Below, in pieces: positions 22,488 to 33,877 of a DNA stretch of 64,000 nucleotides (position 1 is the stretch's first letter; every line of letters starts with the position of its first letter). Made by a program: the position numbers and the translations under genes. The stretch comes from Siderastrea siderea. Lineage: Eukaryota > Cnidaria > Anthozoa > Scleractinia > Rhizangiidae. The notes under the pieces were generated by a model. That model saw only the letters and a list, made by a program, of their open reading frames with translations. It searched no databases and was not told the origin of the DNA. The DNA lies in NCBI GenBank assembly GCA_964030785.1, contig OZ034969.1, positions 33,007,101 through 33,071,100 on the forward strand, read 5' to 3'.

Positions 22488-23507
22488 TAATGAATACGTC
22501 AGTTGAAAGATGCGCGCGTACAAATACAACTGTATAACTACAAGCCGAACAGATTTGTTCGACTCAAGGAGGCATTCTCGTCCCCAGAGCTACCCAGTTA
22601 CCGCTGTCCAAGTAGATCAGGGGGCTCTGGGTACGAGGATACTCAAAGGGCCAATTACATCCGGAGTGTGGGATGTCAAGGACGGCAAGGAAACGTGGGA
22701 AAGTGTATAACACACGTTTTGCAACTCATTCCTTCAGTTAGCGACGTTCTCGTCGCCGTATTCAGAATCTGCTGGTTCTGGATAAGCGCATGATGGTCAA
22801 GAGCAGGCGTTGCGTGCGCAGTTCTCGCTGCAGTACACCAGCAAAGTACAGATAATGTATGCAATGTGACATTTGCGTTAAGTACTCACATATATAAGTA
22901 ACTGTCAGCCACTAGTTTTGCTGGCCTGAAATTATTCTGTTTGCTGTTGTATTTTTATGTCTTCTTACGAACTTGACTTCCGTAATAAGAGCTTCGCCCA
23001 CTTCAAGATGGCAGACATCTGCGATTTTCATCATCTTAAACATTACCAAAGCGTCAAACATTTGAAGTTGAGCACTGTTTAACTGTTTGGCTTCAGAAAT
23101 AGGTGGCAATTTATGTTTAGACAATTATTTGGTTGATTACAAGTGGGCATATTACCAAGATGTCACGATACATGCGTTAAAAAAATACTAGTTCGAAAAA
23201 CTAACATTTCGGTAGTGTAAATTTAGAGAAGCAGCAGAGAATTTGTTTGAATCCAACCAATTTTTGAATTGTCTATAACAGTTGTTTTCTTTTTTCGTCT
23301 AAGAACGTTAGTCGGCCGCCATCTTGAGTAGGCGTAAAAAGAAAACTAGCTGCCGGTGGATTCTATCAGTTCAGCTCGCAGTCAACTGTAGTTTGCTTGT
23401 TTAAAGGTGTTAAACTCCGACAGACTTGAACAAATTAAATCAACATATAAAACAGAAAATCGTAGGCTGCGAGCAATTAAGCTCACTTTTTGGTGGCAAG
23501 AAAGGAT
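22488..23507. other. 3' flank of gene 4 (left arm)
   Basis: It is conserved in mirror image at about 60558-61617. Only overlapping short frames are seen, with no recognised motif. Confidence 0.5.
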
Positions 23508-23512
23508 TTATT
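23507..23512 (-). terminator. AATAAA overlapping the stop codon of gene 4
   Basis: The TAA stop lies inside GAATAAATC, so a canonical poly(A) hexamer overlaps the stop. The same arrangement is kept in gene 7. Whether it is used is unknown. Confidence 0.3.
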
Positions 23513-24464
23513 CTCTGTTGTCATCGTTATTGTTTTGTGTCTCCGAAGGTTGCGTCACACTGTAGGCTATTGTACAAGCCATGGAGAGCTCAACCAATCG
23601 AAAACATGTCTGAAACATCCACCATGGCCATGGAGAAGGATTTACAGCTTTGCTGTATAAGCCATAAACACCGAACATTGAATAGATCTGGAGACCACAA
23701 CAAACAAATCCCAGAATACTTGTAGCAAAAGTGACTTTTGCAACTTTTGAAGTCCTTGTTACTCTTCGCCTTCCACCCGCTGCTTTTGCAGCAGGTTCTC
23801 TGAGTTCGATTTCCTTGAGTTGTCTCTGAACCCTGCTAGCGTGACGAATGACTTTCGAACCGCTGTAAATGAAGCTTGCCGACAGAAGAAATCCCCAAAG
23901 GATGAAAAACGACTGGCACACGATCAGTAATGGAGCGAACCTTGGCTTGATAGCGGTTGTTGTTTCTGCAGTTATGACGACAACAAAGTGAATAGCAATG
24001 ATACCTCCTAAAAAGCGTACGCTTTGGAGCTTTTTGGAGCCAATTTGGATTTTGGCGACTTCAAGAAAAGCCAAATGGATCAAACAAAAAGAAGACGTTA
24101 AACAAGGAAAGGTAATGCCGAAGAGAAGCGTTGCCAACCAAGCTGGGCTTTTAACACCATTGTCTCCAGACGAGTAAGGGTCAAGAAAGAAGAACAATGT
24201 TCGTGTTGCTCCTAAAAGTAATAGCAAAGAGTTTATAGCTATAAACAAGGGCTTCCGACCAAACCCTTGTCTTGTTTTGACCTGTACTAGAGCGAAGAAG
24301 GAGCGTACTGCTAAAGCACCGAAGAGGACACCAAATCCACCCCAATGAAACTCCCAAGCGATTCCCCAAAGCTGTTTTGCTTCTGGCCAGTTAGGACCTG
24401 GCTCAGCGTCTGGTACCGTAATGAGTTGTGAAGGTGAAGATTTTGTTGGCAAGGAGTTTGGCAT
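23508..24464 (-). CDS. PRRT3/PRRT4-like seven-transmembrane protein, gene 4
   Basis: An intact single-exon frame of 318 residues starting MPNSLPTKSSPSQ. It has the family pattern of seven hydrophobic segments, with GPNWPEAKQLWGIAWEFHW at TM1, TRTLFFFLDPYSSGDNG after TM2, FPCLTSSFCLIHLAFLEVAK in TM3, IVCQSFFILWGFLLSASF in TM5 and PSPWPWWMFQTCFRLVEL in TM7. The basic TM5-TM6 loop ends RRVTRTSKVAK. It differs from its mirror partner gene 7 at about 21 of 318 residues, counted by eye. It is probably a surface membrane protein; its function is unknown. The C-tail is short and rich in Asn/Asp. Confidence 0.88.
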   Translation of the reverse strand: MPNSLPTKSSPSQLITVPDAEPGPNWPEAKQLWGIAWEFHWGGFGVLFGALAVRSFFALVQVKTRQGFGRKPLFIAINSLLLLLGATRTLFFFLDPYSSGDNGVKSPAWLATLLFGITFPCLTSSFCLIHLAFLEVAKIQIGSKKLQSVRFLGGIIAIHFVVVITAETTTAIKPRFAPLLIVCQSFFILWGFLLSASFIYSGSKVIRHASRVQRQLKEIELREPAAKAAGGRRRVTRTSKVAKVTFATSILGFVCCGLQIYSMFGVYGLYSKAVNPSPWPWWMFQTCFRLVELSMACTIAYSVTQPSETQNNNDDNRE

Positions 24465-25434
24465 AGTCAGCAGAATAAAATTACACTCAGAAAAATTCTC
24501 TCCAGCTTTCTGTATACGTAACGGTTAGAGCAACTCGATTTCCGAGAAGTGCAAGCTGCCTGCAGTTAGTGAGGCAACAAGGGTTTTTGTTAGAGCCGAT
24601 TAAATAGCTGAACCCTCGATCGCGTTTGCTTTGTTCCGGCAGTGGTGTTTGCTCTGTGTTTAAAGATGAAAGGATATATTGATCCCCGCAAGTTGGCACA
24701 TGTAAAAAACGTACAGTATCTCTATTCAAAGAAAAACGGCTGCTACCGCCATCGCTACTGCCACTGCTACCAAGGACAAACAAAGTTTGCTGTTTTCAAC
24801 ACTACAACGTTGGATCTGCAATGCACCACTGAGTAGTCAAGTAGCAAAACCACAACTGCAAACGGTTTCGAAACGGTTGATGTCAGTCTAACTGCCAGTC
24901 TTATCTTTCGAGTAAATGGCTGACTCGTGAATGCCCTCGCAAGTCAAAAAGTCAAATCCTTGAATCAGTACGTAAATTCAGGTAAAGCTTTCAAAATTTT
25001 GACTCTTTTCCTGTAATGGCAGCTGGCCAAACCTAAATGGGGGTTTCGCTGTATTCGTCCACTTCAATTACAAATTAGTGGTCGTTCTTGCACTGATGGC
25101 GCTCTAACGACCGTTAAGTGTCTGTCTGCAATGACTGGGTGTAAGTAAACGACGGTCAAGATCTTAAAACACTTTACATTTACAAACCAGGGACCTTTAG
25201 AGAACAAAATGAGAATGTTATGAACATGTGGACGATCCTCTGCCAAATCAACAATAAAGTGCTACCTTGCAGTATTTGTTATGTCATAACAATCTTATCG
25301 ACTACCTGGAGTGCACAAAGGTAAACATCGAATTGATGCTAAAATCCATGTTTTCAATTATAATTTCGCACTAATGTCTGATTCCGTGCAATACCGTGAT
25401 TGATTTTTACCATCATTGAATGCAAGATGATATA

Positions 25435-25600
25435 TTTCACAAACTTACGTCCTTTTGTATGCAAATATAAAATAACACTGCTATCAGTTTTAAAAGCTCT
25501 TTTTGCGAAATTGTTTTTCACAGAATTACGCCCTTTTATATGTAAATATAAAGTAACTGTTTTGTCATTTTTAAAACCATTTTCTGCCAACCGTGACATA
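25435..25600. repeat. ~80-bp tandem repeat, two copies plus a distant third
   Basis: TTACGTCCTTTTGTATGCAA and TTACGCCCTTTTATATGTAA start two successive units of about 80 bp. A third diverged unit is near 26810-26870. The pair is also present in the right arm (about 58500-58660), so it predates the inverted duplication. Confidence 0.7.
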
Positions 25601-27557
25601 ATTATAATGACCGAACCATACAATCAGAAAATCATAATTTTCTCGCTCTTTCCTACTGAGCCAACTGAATGTTTGAAGGGAGCTAAATCATTAAGAGGTC
25701 TAAGGTAAATTTCTTGCTTTTAGAAATCACGGTGAGATAATTCGGAATCTACTTCCATCTTTTCAAGAGTTGAATTACGGGGAGAAATGTATATCACTTG
25801 GGGGAAACAACAAACACAAAAGCTTCAAACCAAGCGACATTATTTTACATTTTGCTGTGTTTGTCAAAGAAACACATCGAAAGTACTTGATGAAAATAAA
25901 AGTACTAATATACAATTACTGCAAACAACTATAATTAACTTCTCTCGCTCTTCCTGCAGAAACAAACAAAATGTCCGGAAAGGTAGTTGCTTACCTTGCT
26001 TAGGTAGGTCTCTGCCAGAATTAATTCATCAGGAGAAATGTAAAACAAAGAAGGAAAAAAGAAAAAAAAAACTTGAAAACAAAGAAGATCATTTTGCATT
26101 CTGCTTTGTTCGCCACAAGTACACATAGAAAGTACTTAAATGTAAATAAAAGTACACATGAAATTACCGTAACCAGAAGACAAAGTTTTTCGGGTTTAGG
26201 GTCTTCAAATTTATCTTCAATTCGCAAAGGAATTAACGAAAAGCAGCCGTGCGCGTGAGCTAAAATTCAAGTTGAGAAGTCTTTCAAATGATTCTCAAAG
26301 ATAAGAATATCAAAAGACTTAAAATTTAATCATGGCACGAAACTTATACGAAATCATGTCGTGATGCGTAGAAACAGATTTGCTTAGCAAAAATTTAAAC
26401 CATTTATTCAGCCTGTGAAATTTTAACTCTTCATGAAAAATTGGCCAAAAATAAAAATAGACCACGAGTCTTTGTACAGTTTCCTGGTGTAAAAGTTCTC
26501 TGAACGTCGGTGCAAATGAAGGAAGAGGCATCCTTTATGTACCATTTTTTAATGCAAAAAATGAATAATCATGTGGTCGTTTGATGACGATCATTTAAAG
26601 ACCAGCGATATTTCGACTCTAGATTTGCTGAATCATAAAATCAAAAAGCGTCGTGAGAAAATTTCAAAAGACAGGTACACCATAAGTACCAACTGTTATT
26701 GAAGTTTAGAGGGACATATGGAACACATTGCATCGCTTGATTCCATGCAATACGATTGTTATTAAATATTTTTTAACGTTAACTCCGCAACGTCCAATGT
26801 TTTTCATTAAACTTCATCCTTTTATGTGCAAATATTAAATTCTATCAACTTTAAAAGCTCTTTAAAACCGTGGCATAATAACAAGTGCAGTGACTAAAAC
26901 CTGATAAAAAGTAAATTATAATAACTTACTTCCCTCTTCCCTATATTTATAAGCTGGATGCATGTTCCAAGGAAAATAATATCATTTGGTAGTCGTAAGT
27001 AATTTTCCACTATTTATTTAAGACAAACTCAGTCAAACAATCCATTCATTTCCAGTTTTGGCATTGTTAGAACTGAATTGTCTAAAACGGAGCCGCTTGG
27101 GGAAAATACTGACGAGGAAACAAGAAAATAAAAGCATGGATACGGGCAAAGTACAATCTATTTCTAATAGAAAATGCAAATGAATTTACCTTTTATTGTC
27201 ATCAACAAAAGATGAAAAATCTCTCCTTGAGTATCCTCATATAACTTCCTTTTAACAATTTTAGGTTCAAAGTAAGGGAATTGAAATATCAGAAAAAAGT
27301 CGTAAGGCATAAATGAAAAGATGTCGTGGGCTGCACCTCACCTCGACAAGTTCATTTACAAATTATTCCAAAGGCTAATTTCTGACCCGAGATACATAAA
27401 TAGCGTAAAAGAATGCAGTCTCAAGCTTAACGAATTTTTAACGAATGCCTTTTATTTTGCCACATGATAATGAACTTAAATACTGTGGCTGATTACCGCT
27501 TCTACTATGAAGAAGCATAACTCGCTTGTTTGCCGGGGCAACACACATGTTGATTTT

Positions 27558-27693
27558 ACCTCTGACTCGTCCCCAGTCGTCTTCATGTAGCGCGACGCGC
27601 ACGGCCCTGCTCATCACCGCTTGCCATCACACCTCGCGCTCCCGTGCCGCGCGCGTCGCGTGACATGAAGAGGGTTTTGGACGAGTGTGAGGT
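27558..27693. mobile_element. GC-rich hairpin MITE, left arm only
   Basis: ACCTCTGACTCGTCC at the left is mirrored by ACCTCACACTCGTCC at the right. Further in, CTTCATGT then GCGACGCGC is mirrored at the other side. The 136-bp element is far richer in GC than its surroundings. The right arm lacks this whole segment. Confidence 0.7.
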
Positions 27694-28795
27694 TATCTTA
27701 ATTTGATGACAGTCGAAAACAAATTGCTTTTTGTTTCTGCACGACTTAGTGACCGTGAAACTGTTTTTGGACTGGATGCTTTGTTATAGCTTTCCCAGAC
27801 AAGTTGAATTTCAGTACCTCGCAACTCGTCATCCATCTTTTTCTAATCCCCGTAAAACCCAGAAAAATAGAATCGCATTATGAATGTAATCTTACTGTGA
27901 GACCATGAAGTTTACGTAATGTAGAATAAAACAAAAATGCGAAGACAAAGTAATTTAAAAAACCATCAATGTATATTAGGCACTCGTCATTACAAACACA
28001 TCTGCTCTGTATATTTTTTTCAGTTTGGGCCCAAAAGTGCCCGCGTCGCACCATAGTTTCAGTTTCTTAGGTATTCTTCTTCAGTGGTCCATTCGAGTTT
28101 CAAGTTCTTCAACTGCAACAAATATTTGAAAATATTGAAATTGAATGAGAACAGGAGCCGGACGACGCATCCTGTTGGCAACCGGCATCATCATTCTCAA
28201 ACCGGTAGCGTGGGCGTTTTACTTGCAGCGAGAAACTTCGTCATTCCCGGAGGCACCCGTATGGGTTTTCTATTTGGGTAACATTAGCGGTTATGCGGGT
28301 AGACTCGTTTCCTATCAAAGGCTGGTCGTATATCGTAGATATTTCAGCTGCGGCGTGCGACAACTCTCGTAAGAACCCGTAAATCATTCGTAATCAGCAT
28401 TATATAAGTGTTTTAGTGAATACTTAAGGTTGAAAGATAAATGAAAAGATTATACTTAGGTACGTGTTATCTGTGAAGTCTTCAAAAAGGCTGATGACAC
28501 TTAGAAAAACTTCCAAAAGGTAAATGTTATACTTAAAACCAGGTCACGTACATGTTTGCCGGCGGACAACCGAAAACCAACGAGCCGTGCCATTGTCTTA
28601 CTTTGCGGTTTCAGTGGTTTAAATGTAATGATTGATCTTATAATAAAAAAAAAAACAAAAAAAAAAAACTGACCTTTCCTACCTACCCCGTTAGCCTAGG
28701 TAGAAAAGGTCACAAACGTTGGATCAAACAGACAAGGATGGTTTAAGGCTGAGGCAGATTAAAAAATGGCCAACGCAGAATCCGTAACTAGTCTC

Positions 28796-28801
28796 TTTAT
28801 T
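28796..28801 (-). terminator. Candidate distal poly(A) signal of gene 5
   Basis: AATAAA on the minus strand, about 575 bases past the stop of gene 5. Its mirror (55270-55275) is conserved downstream of gene 6. Confidence 0.3.
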
Positions 28802-29375
28802 TACATCTTATGTAATCTGTAGAGCTATAGAGCGGTTTTCTTTATAACTTTTATATTTGAAGTCCCGGCACTTGAACGTGGGAAAGTTGTTTCACGTGAC
28901 AATTATTATATAACATAATGTCAAATTATCTCGGATGTTCAGCACATTTCTGTTTCCTCATACAGTTGTCTTCCGAAGTGAACCTGAAGTCATAAGGTTC
29001 TCGCTTTCAAGTCTGCGGAAATAAGTTAGCTTAACTGAGCAATTTACTTCAATTCCTTGTACTACTGTTGATTATAGTGTACATGGTGGTTCTAGCTTTT
29101 GAGTAAGCCAATTAAAACACGAAGAGTGGCTACTGAAAAGAAAGCTACTGTGAATTACTTTCATGTGGTGCTGTTAATTACACTGTATCAGGTGGTTCTA
29201 AATTTTGAGTCTGAGGACCAAATCCTATAGTGTAACAATTAAGATGAAAGATATCGGTTAGTATTTCTTAGGCTGCTATTCAATTTGCTTTTCAATATTT
29301 CGCAAAATGAGATTTGCACTTAGTTTTTTTCGGCTGTGCTTCTGTTGGGCCACTTAAGACTCAGCTCTGAATAGT

Positions 29376-30362
29376 TCAAATGGTACCGTCACTTGTCTTT
29401 TCACTGAGTATTTTCACTTGAATAGTGGATTGTCTTCTGGAGCTGCCACTGCGGTACCTATCGGCGGGTTGCATAACACAATAGGCAATTGTACAAGCCA
29501 TTGCGAATTCAACCAAACGAAAAGAAGTATGAAAACCCCACCACATCCAGGGCGAAGGGGGCTGCTCATTGTCACAATAAAACCCGTATACACTGATTAG
29601 TGAAAACAGCTGTAAAACACTGCAGGCAAGTCCTAAGCAACTTGTGATGAGAGTGATCTTTGCAACTTTGGACGCGTTGGTCTTCCGCTGTGTTCGTAGA
29701 TGCTTTTTAAGGCTCCTTGATTGATGAATCACTTTGAGTCCACCGTAAATGAAGCTGGCTGAGAGAAGGAAACCCCAGATGATAAAAAAGAACTGGCAAA
29801 CGATAATTGCAGGAATCGCCAGGTCCGGATTGATTACCCCGATGATTTCTGCAATAAGGACAATGGCAAAGTGAAGGGAAATAACACCGACAAGGAAGCC
29901 AGCTTTTTGTAGCCTTTTCGGAACAAGTTGAAGTTTGGCGACTCCAAGAAAAATCAAGAAGATCAAACAAAACGCTGAGGTCAAACAGGGGAAAGCAACG
30001 TTATAAAGCAACTGAGCTAACCATCTTGGTATCTTGAGTCCATTTTGTCTTGACTCGTAGGGATCCACAAATAAGTACAATGCGCGAGTAACGCCCAAAA
30101 CTAGGAGCAGAGAGTTTATGGCGATGACAAAAGGCTTGCGACCGAATCCTCTCCTTTTGTTTGATCTCACCAGCGCAGCAATAGAGGTTATGGCCAAGAC
30201 ACTGAACGCTGCGCCGAGGCCAATCCAGTGAATATCCCATGCTATGCCCCAAAGTTTCTTCGCTTCTTGCCAGTCCGGTACGGGTTCGGCGCCAGGGATG
30301 CTGGTTTGTTGCGGCGAAGATAGCGTTGTTGTAAAGTTCTCCAACTTCCGAACTTTTTCCAT
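29376..30362 (-). CDS. PRRT3/PRRT4-like seven-transmembrane protein, gene 5
   Basis: An intact single-exon frame of 328 residues. The N-terminus MEKVRKLENFTTT contains an NFT sequon. Seven hydrophobic segments follow the family spacing, with PVPDWQEAKKLWGIAWDIHW at TM1, TRALYLFVDPYESRQNG after TM2, FPCLTSAFCLIFLIFLGVAK in TM3, IVCQFFFIIWGFLLSASF in TM5 and PPSPWMWWGFHTSFRLVEF in TM7. Unlike genes 3 and 4 it has ESR rather than SSG after DPY, a shorter TM5-TM6 loop, and a longer serine/lysine-rich tail, features shared only with gene 6 and partly with gene 1. It differs from gene 6 at about 15 of 328 positions by eye. Its role is unknown. Confidence 0.88.
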   Translation of the reverse strand: MEKVRKLENFTTTLSSPQQTSIPGAEPVPDWQEAKKLWGIAWDIHWIGLGAAFSVLAITSIAALVRSNKRRGFGRKPFVIAINSLLLVLGVTRALYLFVDPYESRQNGLKIPRWLAQLLYNVAFPCLTSAFCLIFLIFLGVAKLQLVPKRLQKAGFLVGVISLHFAIVLIAEIIGVINPDLAIPAIIVCQFFFIIWGFLLSASFIYGGLKVIHQSRSLKKHLRTQRKTNASKVAKITLITSCLGLACSVLQLFSLISVYGFYCDNEQPPSPWMWWGFHTSFRLVEFAMACTIAYCVMQPADRYRSGSSRRQSTIQVKILSEKTSDGTI

Positions 30363-31560
30363 GCTAAACCTGTTATTAACTGCTTTTTGCGCCTTAGAAA
30401 ATATTGATATTATGATATTTCGTTCGTTATGTGCACTTGACTAAACGTTTTCGCAAATGTAGATCGAGTTCAGGGTTCTTTGACAAGCGGATGCACCGTT
30501 AAATGCGTTTTGTTATGATACTAGTGTTTTGTGATCATTGCACTCGGTGTATTCGTTCCGTCTACAGAATCTTCAGTTTGCGTGTTGAGTACCAGTTTGC
30601 GTGATCTAAACAAATGTCAATTGTTTCTTTCAAATAAAGTGCTTTCATAAAGGAGAATTTAATAGCAGTTCAATATCACACGAATTTCACTTATTTGTAT
30701 ATTGCCATGACAACGCACTTTTAACTTCGGTGAAAATATTTGCGTTACGAGATAAAGCCATCTTTGCATATATCAACTGCTTCTGTAGCAGATACTTTTT
30801 CTCTTCCATTTAGGTCGTTAATTTTAAAATAAAATCTTGCAAAAATAGATATGTCATTCTTCATCAGCAGCACGCGTATAATTAATTCAATTTAATTACT
30901 GATATGGAACTCCGGAAGTAGATGAAGACAATCGAAGAATATATATAGTAGCATGGCCCACAGGTAGTTGACCGATTAAAGCATTGTATTAATTCTACAC
31001 GCAATAGCACCCAAAACAACAGAAATAGGTTCAGTTTATCTGTATATATTTTTTATACTAGTGTGGTATTCATATATGTAAGTTACAGCTTTCAAGTAGT
31101 TTATTTAACCAATAAAGTAAGAGAAACAAGGTATCATATTGTCATAAATGGCCGCAGGCATTTGGAAACACAAGAAAAAAATGTAGTAATTGAGCACAAG
31201 CAAGGGCAAGTGCGCTCTAGTATAATCACAAGTGTTCTCAAATGTCCGAAGTGTTTTAAGACAATACAAGACAAAGGTCTGCAGAGATTTTTCTTTCTTT
31301 TTCTCAAAGGAAATTATGGTACCAAGCGGCGAAGAAAACATGCATGAAAGTGAGATTCGAGCCCTCTGATACTGGTAGCTCTTCTTCTGTCGTCGCTTAA
31401 CAACTCGTTGTTGCTTCTTTGAGGCTTTATTTCGATTGAGAATAAATGAAAACCAGTCTAGAACTTGAGTTTAAGTGAGTTAATATTGTTAAGGCTGTAA
31501 ACAATGTAAGTTATGTCATTTCTTGGCCAACTAGGGTTTTAAGTTCGGTCTTTCTTCGAG
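30363..31560. other. Upstream region of gene 5 and inner edge of left arm
   Basis: Conserved in mirror image upstream of gene 6 (about 52700-53708) up to about 31400, where similarity fades. No upstream exon is supported. Confidence 0.5.
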
Positions 31561-32466
31561 TTGTTTCAAAAATGTCCGCTAAGGCAGATAACGTCCACAA
31601 CCAGCAAAAGTCCGGTGAACTCAAAAAAGATTCAAGAGAAAGACGCAGAAGAAAGAGAACGAGGCTCTCGGACTGATGACAAAGCTTTTGACGATCATGA
31701 AGAACATGACCATGGCTGCACTTTGTGCAGTAGAAAACTAAATGACATCGAAGAAAAGCTGGACAAAATGTTGTCCTTTCTACCAGATATTCAAGTCTTA
31801 AAAACAAGAGTATCTGAGCTTGAGAAGGAAAAGGATGCCCTCAGAGAAAGCCTTGAATTGACACAAGCCGAGTTACACGAACTAAAGAACAATGCCACGT
31901 CAACTGCGGCCAAGCTAACATCCACAACCAAAAAGCTGGCAAAGCTAGACGAACTCGAACGTCGAGTAATTAAGCAAGAATGCTTTAACAGGAGAAACAA
32001 CTTAAAATTCTTTGGCATAAAAGATGATGGATACAAATCACCCGAAGAAACTGAAAGAACTCTAAGAAAGTTCCTGCAGAACGAAATGAAAATACCGAAG
32101 GAAGTCCTCGAAGAAATCTATTTCGAGAAAGTTCACAGGATGAGGATTCCAACCCGACCAAGCGAAGAACAGAATCAGCACCCAAGGCCAATCATAGCTA
32201 AAATTTCTTTCTCCCAAGACAAGGAATACATTAAATCGTGCATTAAAAACTTGCCAAAAGGCAAAAAGTTTGGCGTAGTTGATGACTTCCCGAAAGAAGT
32301 AGACGAGATCAGAGAGAAACTCTACCCCGTAGTATTAAACAATGCGAAGAAGGAAAAGAAGGTGGCGTTCTTTAATGAAGAGAAATTAATCATCGAAACT
32401 GCTGTCTATCACGGGCCTGAAACTAAACAATTTCCGTTGTATGGTCGAATTATGGATAATAGTTAA
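31561..32466 (+). pseudogene. L1-type LINE ORF1 protein, stand-alone copy
   Basis: An open frame of 301 codons without an ATG at its start. It has a CTLC pair, a long charged coiled coil (about residues 55-145), then an RRM-like block beginning RRNNLKFFGIKD and including EEIYFEKVHRMR, and a C-terminal domain with FNEEKLIIETAVYH. This order is that of L1-type ORF1 RNA-binding proteins. The only good ATG (31572) lies in another frame that closes at about 31675, so the N-terminus is probably frameshifted. No ORF2 follows. AATAAA occurs about 130 bases downstream. It sits just inside the spacer beside the left arm. Confidence 0.75.
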
Positions 32467-33877
32467 ATTATAAATTTATTGCCTTTGTCGAACATTTCGG
32501 AATACCTACTTGCGTGATCTCAGACAAGATAATCCGCCTTGTACGGTACAGGTACAGGTATTCGTGTCTGCATGGTAATGCGTGTTATACTTGAATAAAA
32601 CTGTTTGTGTGTGTCCATACGGTTGCAGTAAATTTTAATACACATTGACACATGAAATTGTGTCAGTCTATTTGCTCATATAGACCTTTTTCTATTAACC
32701 GGTTCCTTAGAGTAATCCCTATGTTTCTACTTATTGCAAAACATTTTCAAAGAATCTTCCAGAAGATGAATTTCACCCAAACGTTGTAACACTACCATTA
32801 AAACAAACAACGTTCTTTCACGGGATAGTATCAATTGGGTATATTAAGTTGTCAGTAAACAGACAAATTAAATGTGATAAATCCAGTTAACAACTGACGT
32901 ATTTTAGAAATTCAGACGGTCGACAGCGTCAAGAAAGCACAAAACATGTACAGAGCTGGCCAAAGACTTTGTCTGAAGACAAGAAGACTTAATTAATTAT
33001 AATTAATATCTTCTTAATAAGCTATATACCTACATAATTTACAGCGACCTTTGTCCACTTTGTTTCTCATAAGCCTAGTCTACAATCTACTTCTTTTGAT
33101 ACTGTTGCTACCGTGTTGTCACTTACAAGCTTCGAATATGAGAGGCGCAAAACTGTCAAAGATAAGTTAGCCTTATTGAAATTCGGCCTCTTTAATTACA
33201 TAATGATTCTGATTTGATTTTAGACTCAAATACCCAATTACTTGAGTTGGTTGAAAATAAATAAATAAATAAATAAATAAATAAAATAACCAAATTGACT
33301 TAAGAGCGCTTGTCTGTAAAAATCAAACATAACGCGGCAAGGGTGGAAAATTCGATTTCTTTCATATTTTAATGTTAGATAGGTTAGGGTATAACTAAAA
33401 TCACTGGATACTTTTTTTTGGCAAACTGCACTGCAGAATGTTTCACGACCTTAGATTCTGCCGTCTCGAAATTCCAAATTAAGATCAAAGAGGCGATGCA
33501 TATTAAGTGGGAAAATCCTACTCCTAATCAGCAGCTAAAGCATCTAGAGTTATCTCTTTCCTTTTAATTACTTTTTTTTGTCTTTTATTTTATCATTCTT
33601 GTTATTGGCAGTATTTTTGTGTGTGTGTGTGTGTTCCTAAGTCACTTAAAGTAACTTAATGCGCGCGCTATTTTTGTTTCCCGCGTATTTCATATTCAAA
33701 TTGTAAACGTAGGTTCTAAAGCGTAATTTTGTACCGTACTTTAACGCGAAAATTCAAATGTACAACCGTTAAGGCTCATGTCGAAACATGTTTTGTAAAT
33801 TGAAAACTGTTGTTTCTTTATTGAGAGTTATCGTCACTCTGCTGTCTTTACGTCCGTTTCTCCTTTTATTCCCTTAC
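32467..33877. other. Non-coding; microsatellites
   Basis: (AAAT)n at about 33254-33287 and (GT)n at about 33620-33634. I looked on the minus strand for the next Spt16 exon and did not find it. Confidence 0.5.

Larger units (their letters stand above)
24465..29375. other. Intergenic between genes 4 and 5 (left arm)
   Basis: Mostly conserved in mirror image at 54696-59600. It includes an ~80-bp tandem repeat (25435-25600), a diverged tandem duplication (about 25740-26000 and 26020-26190), and a left-only segment at about 27525-28080 that contains a GC-rich hairpin element. The open frames here are short and overlap on both strands. Confidence 0.5.
20288..31400. repeat. Left arm of large inverted duplication
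   Basis: Read on the minus strand, this arm matches 52700-62211 in the same order through genes 5 and 4, their flanks and the outer TIR element. At the outer edge the block with GAGGAAGGG and ATTTAATT lies at 20288 and 62211 in mirror image. At the inner edge AATACAAGACAAAGG and GAGATTCGAGCC (31270-31365) still align with about 52735-52840; similarity then fades. Paralogous proteins are about 93-95% identical by eye. The arm is about 1.6 kb longer than its partner because of left-only insertions. Confidence 0.9.

Noticed and set aside
25787..26258. Lysine-rich small frames, mirrored at 57849-58298
   Set aside because: They lie in A-rich tandemly duplicated non-coding DNA and overlap on both strands.
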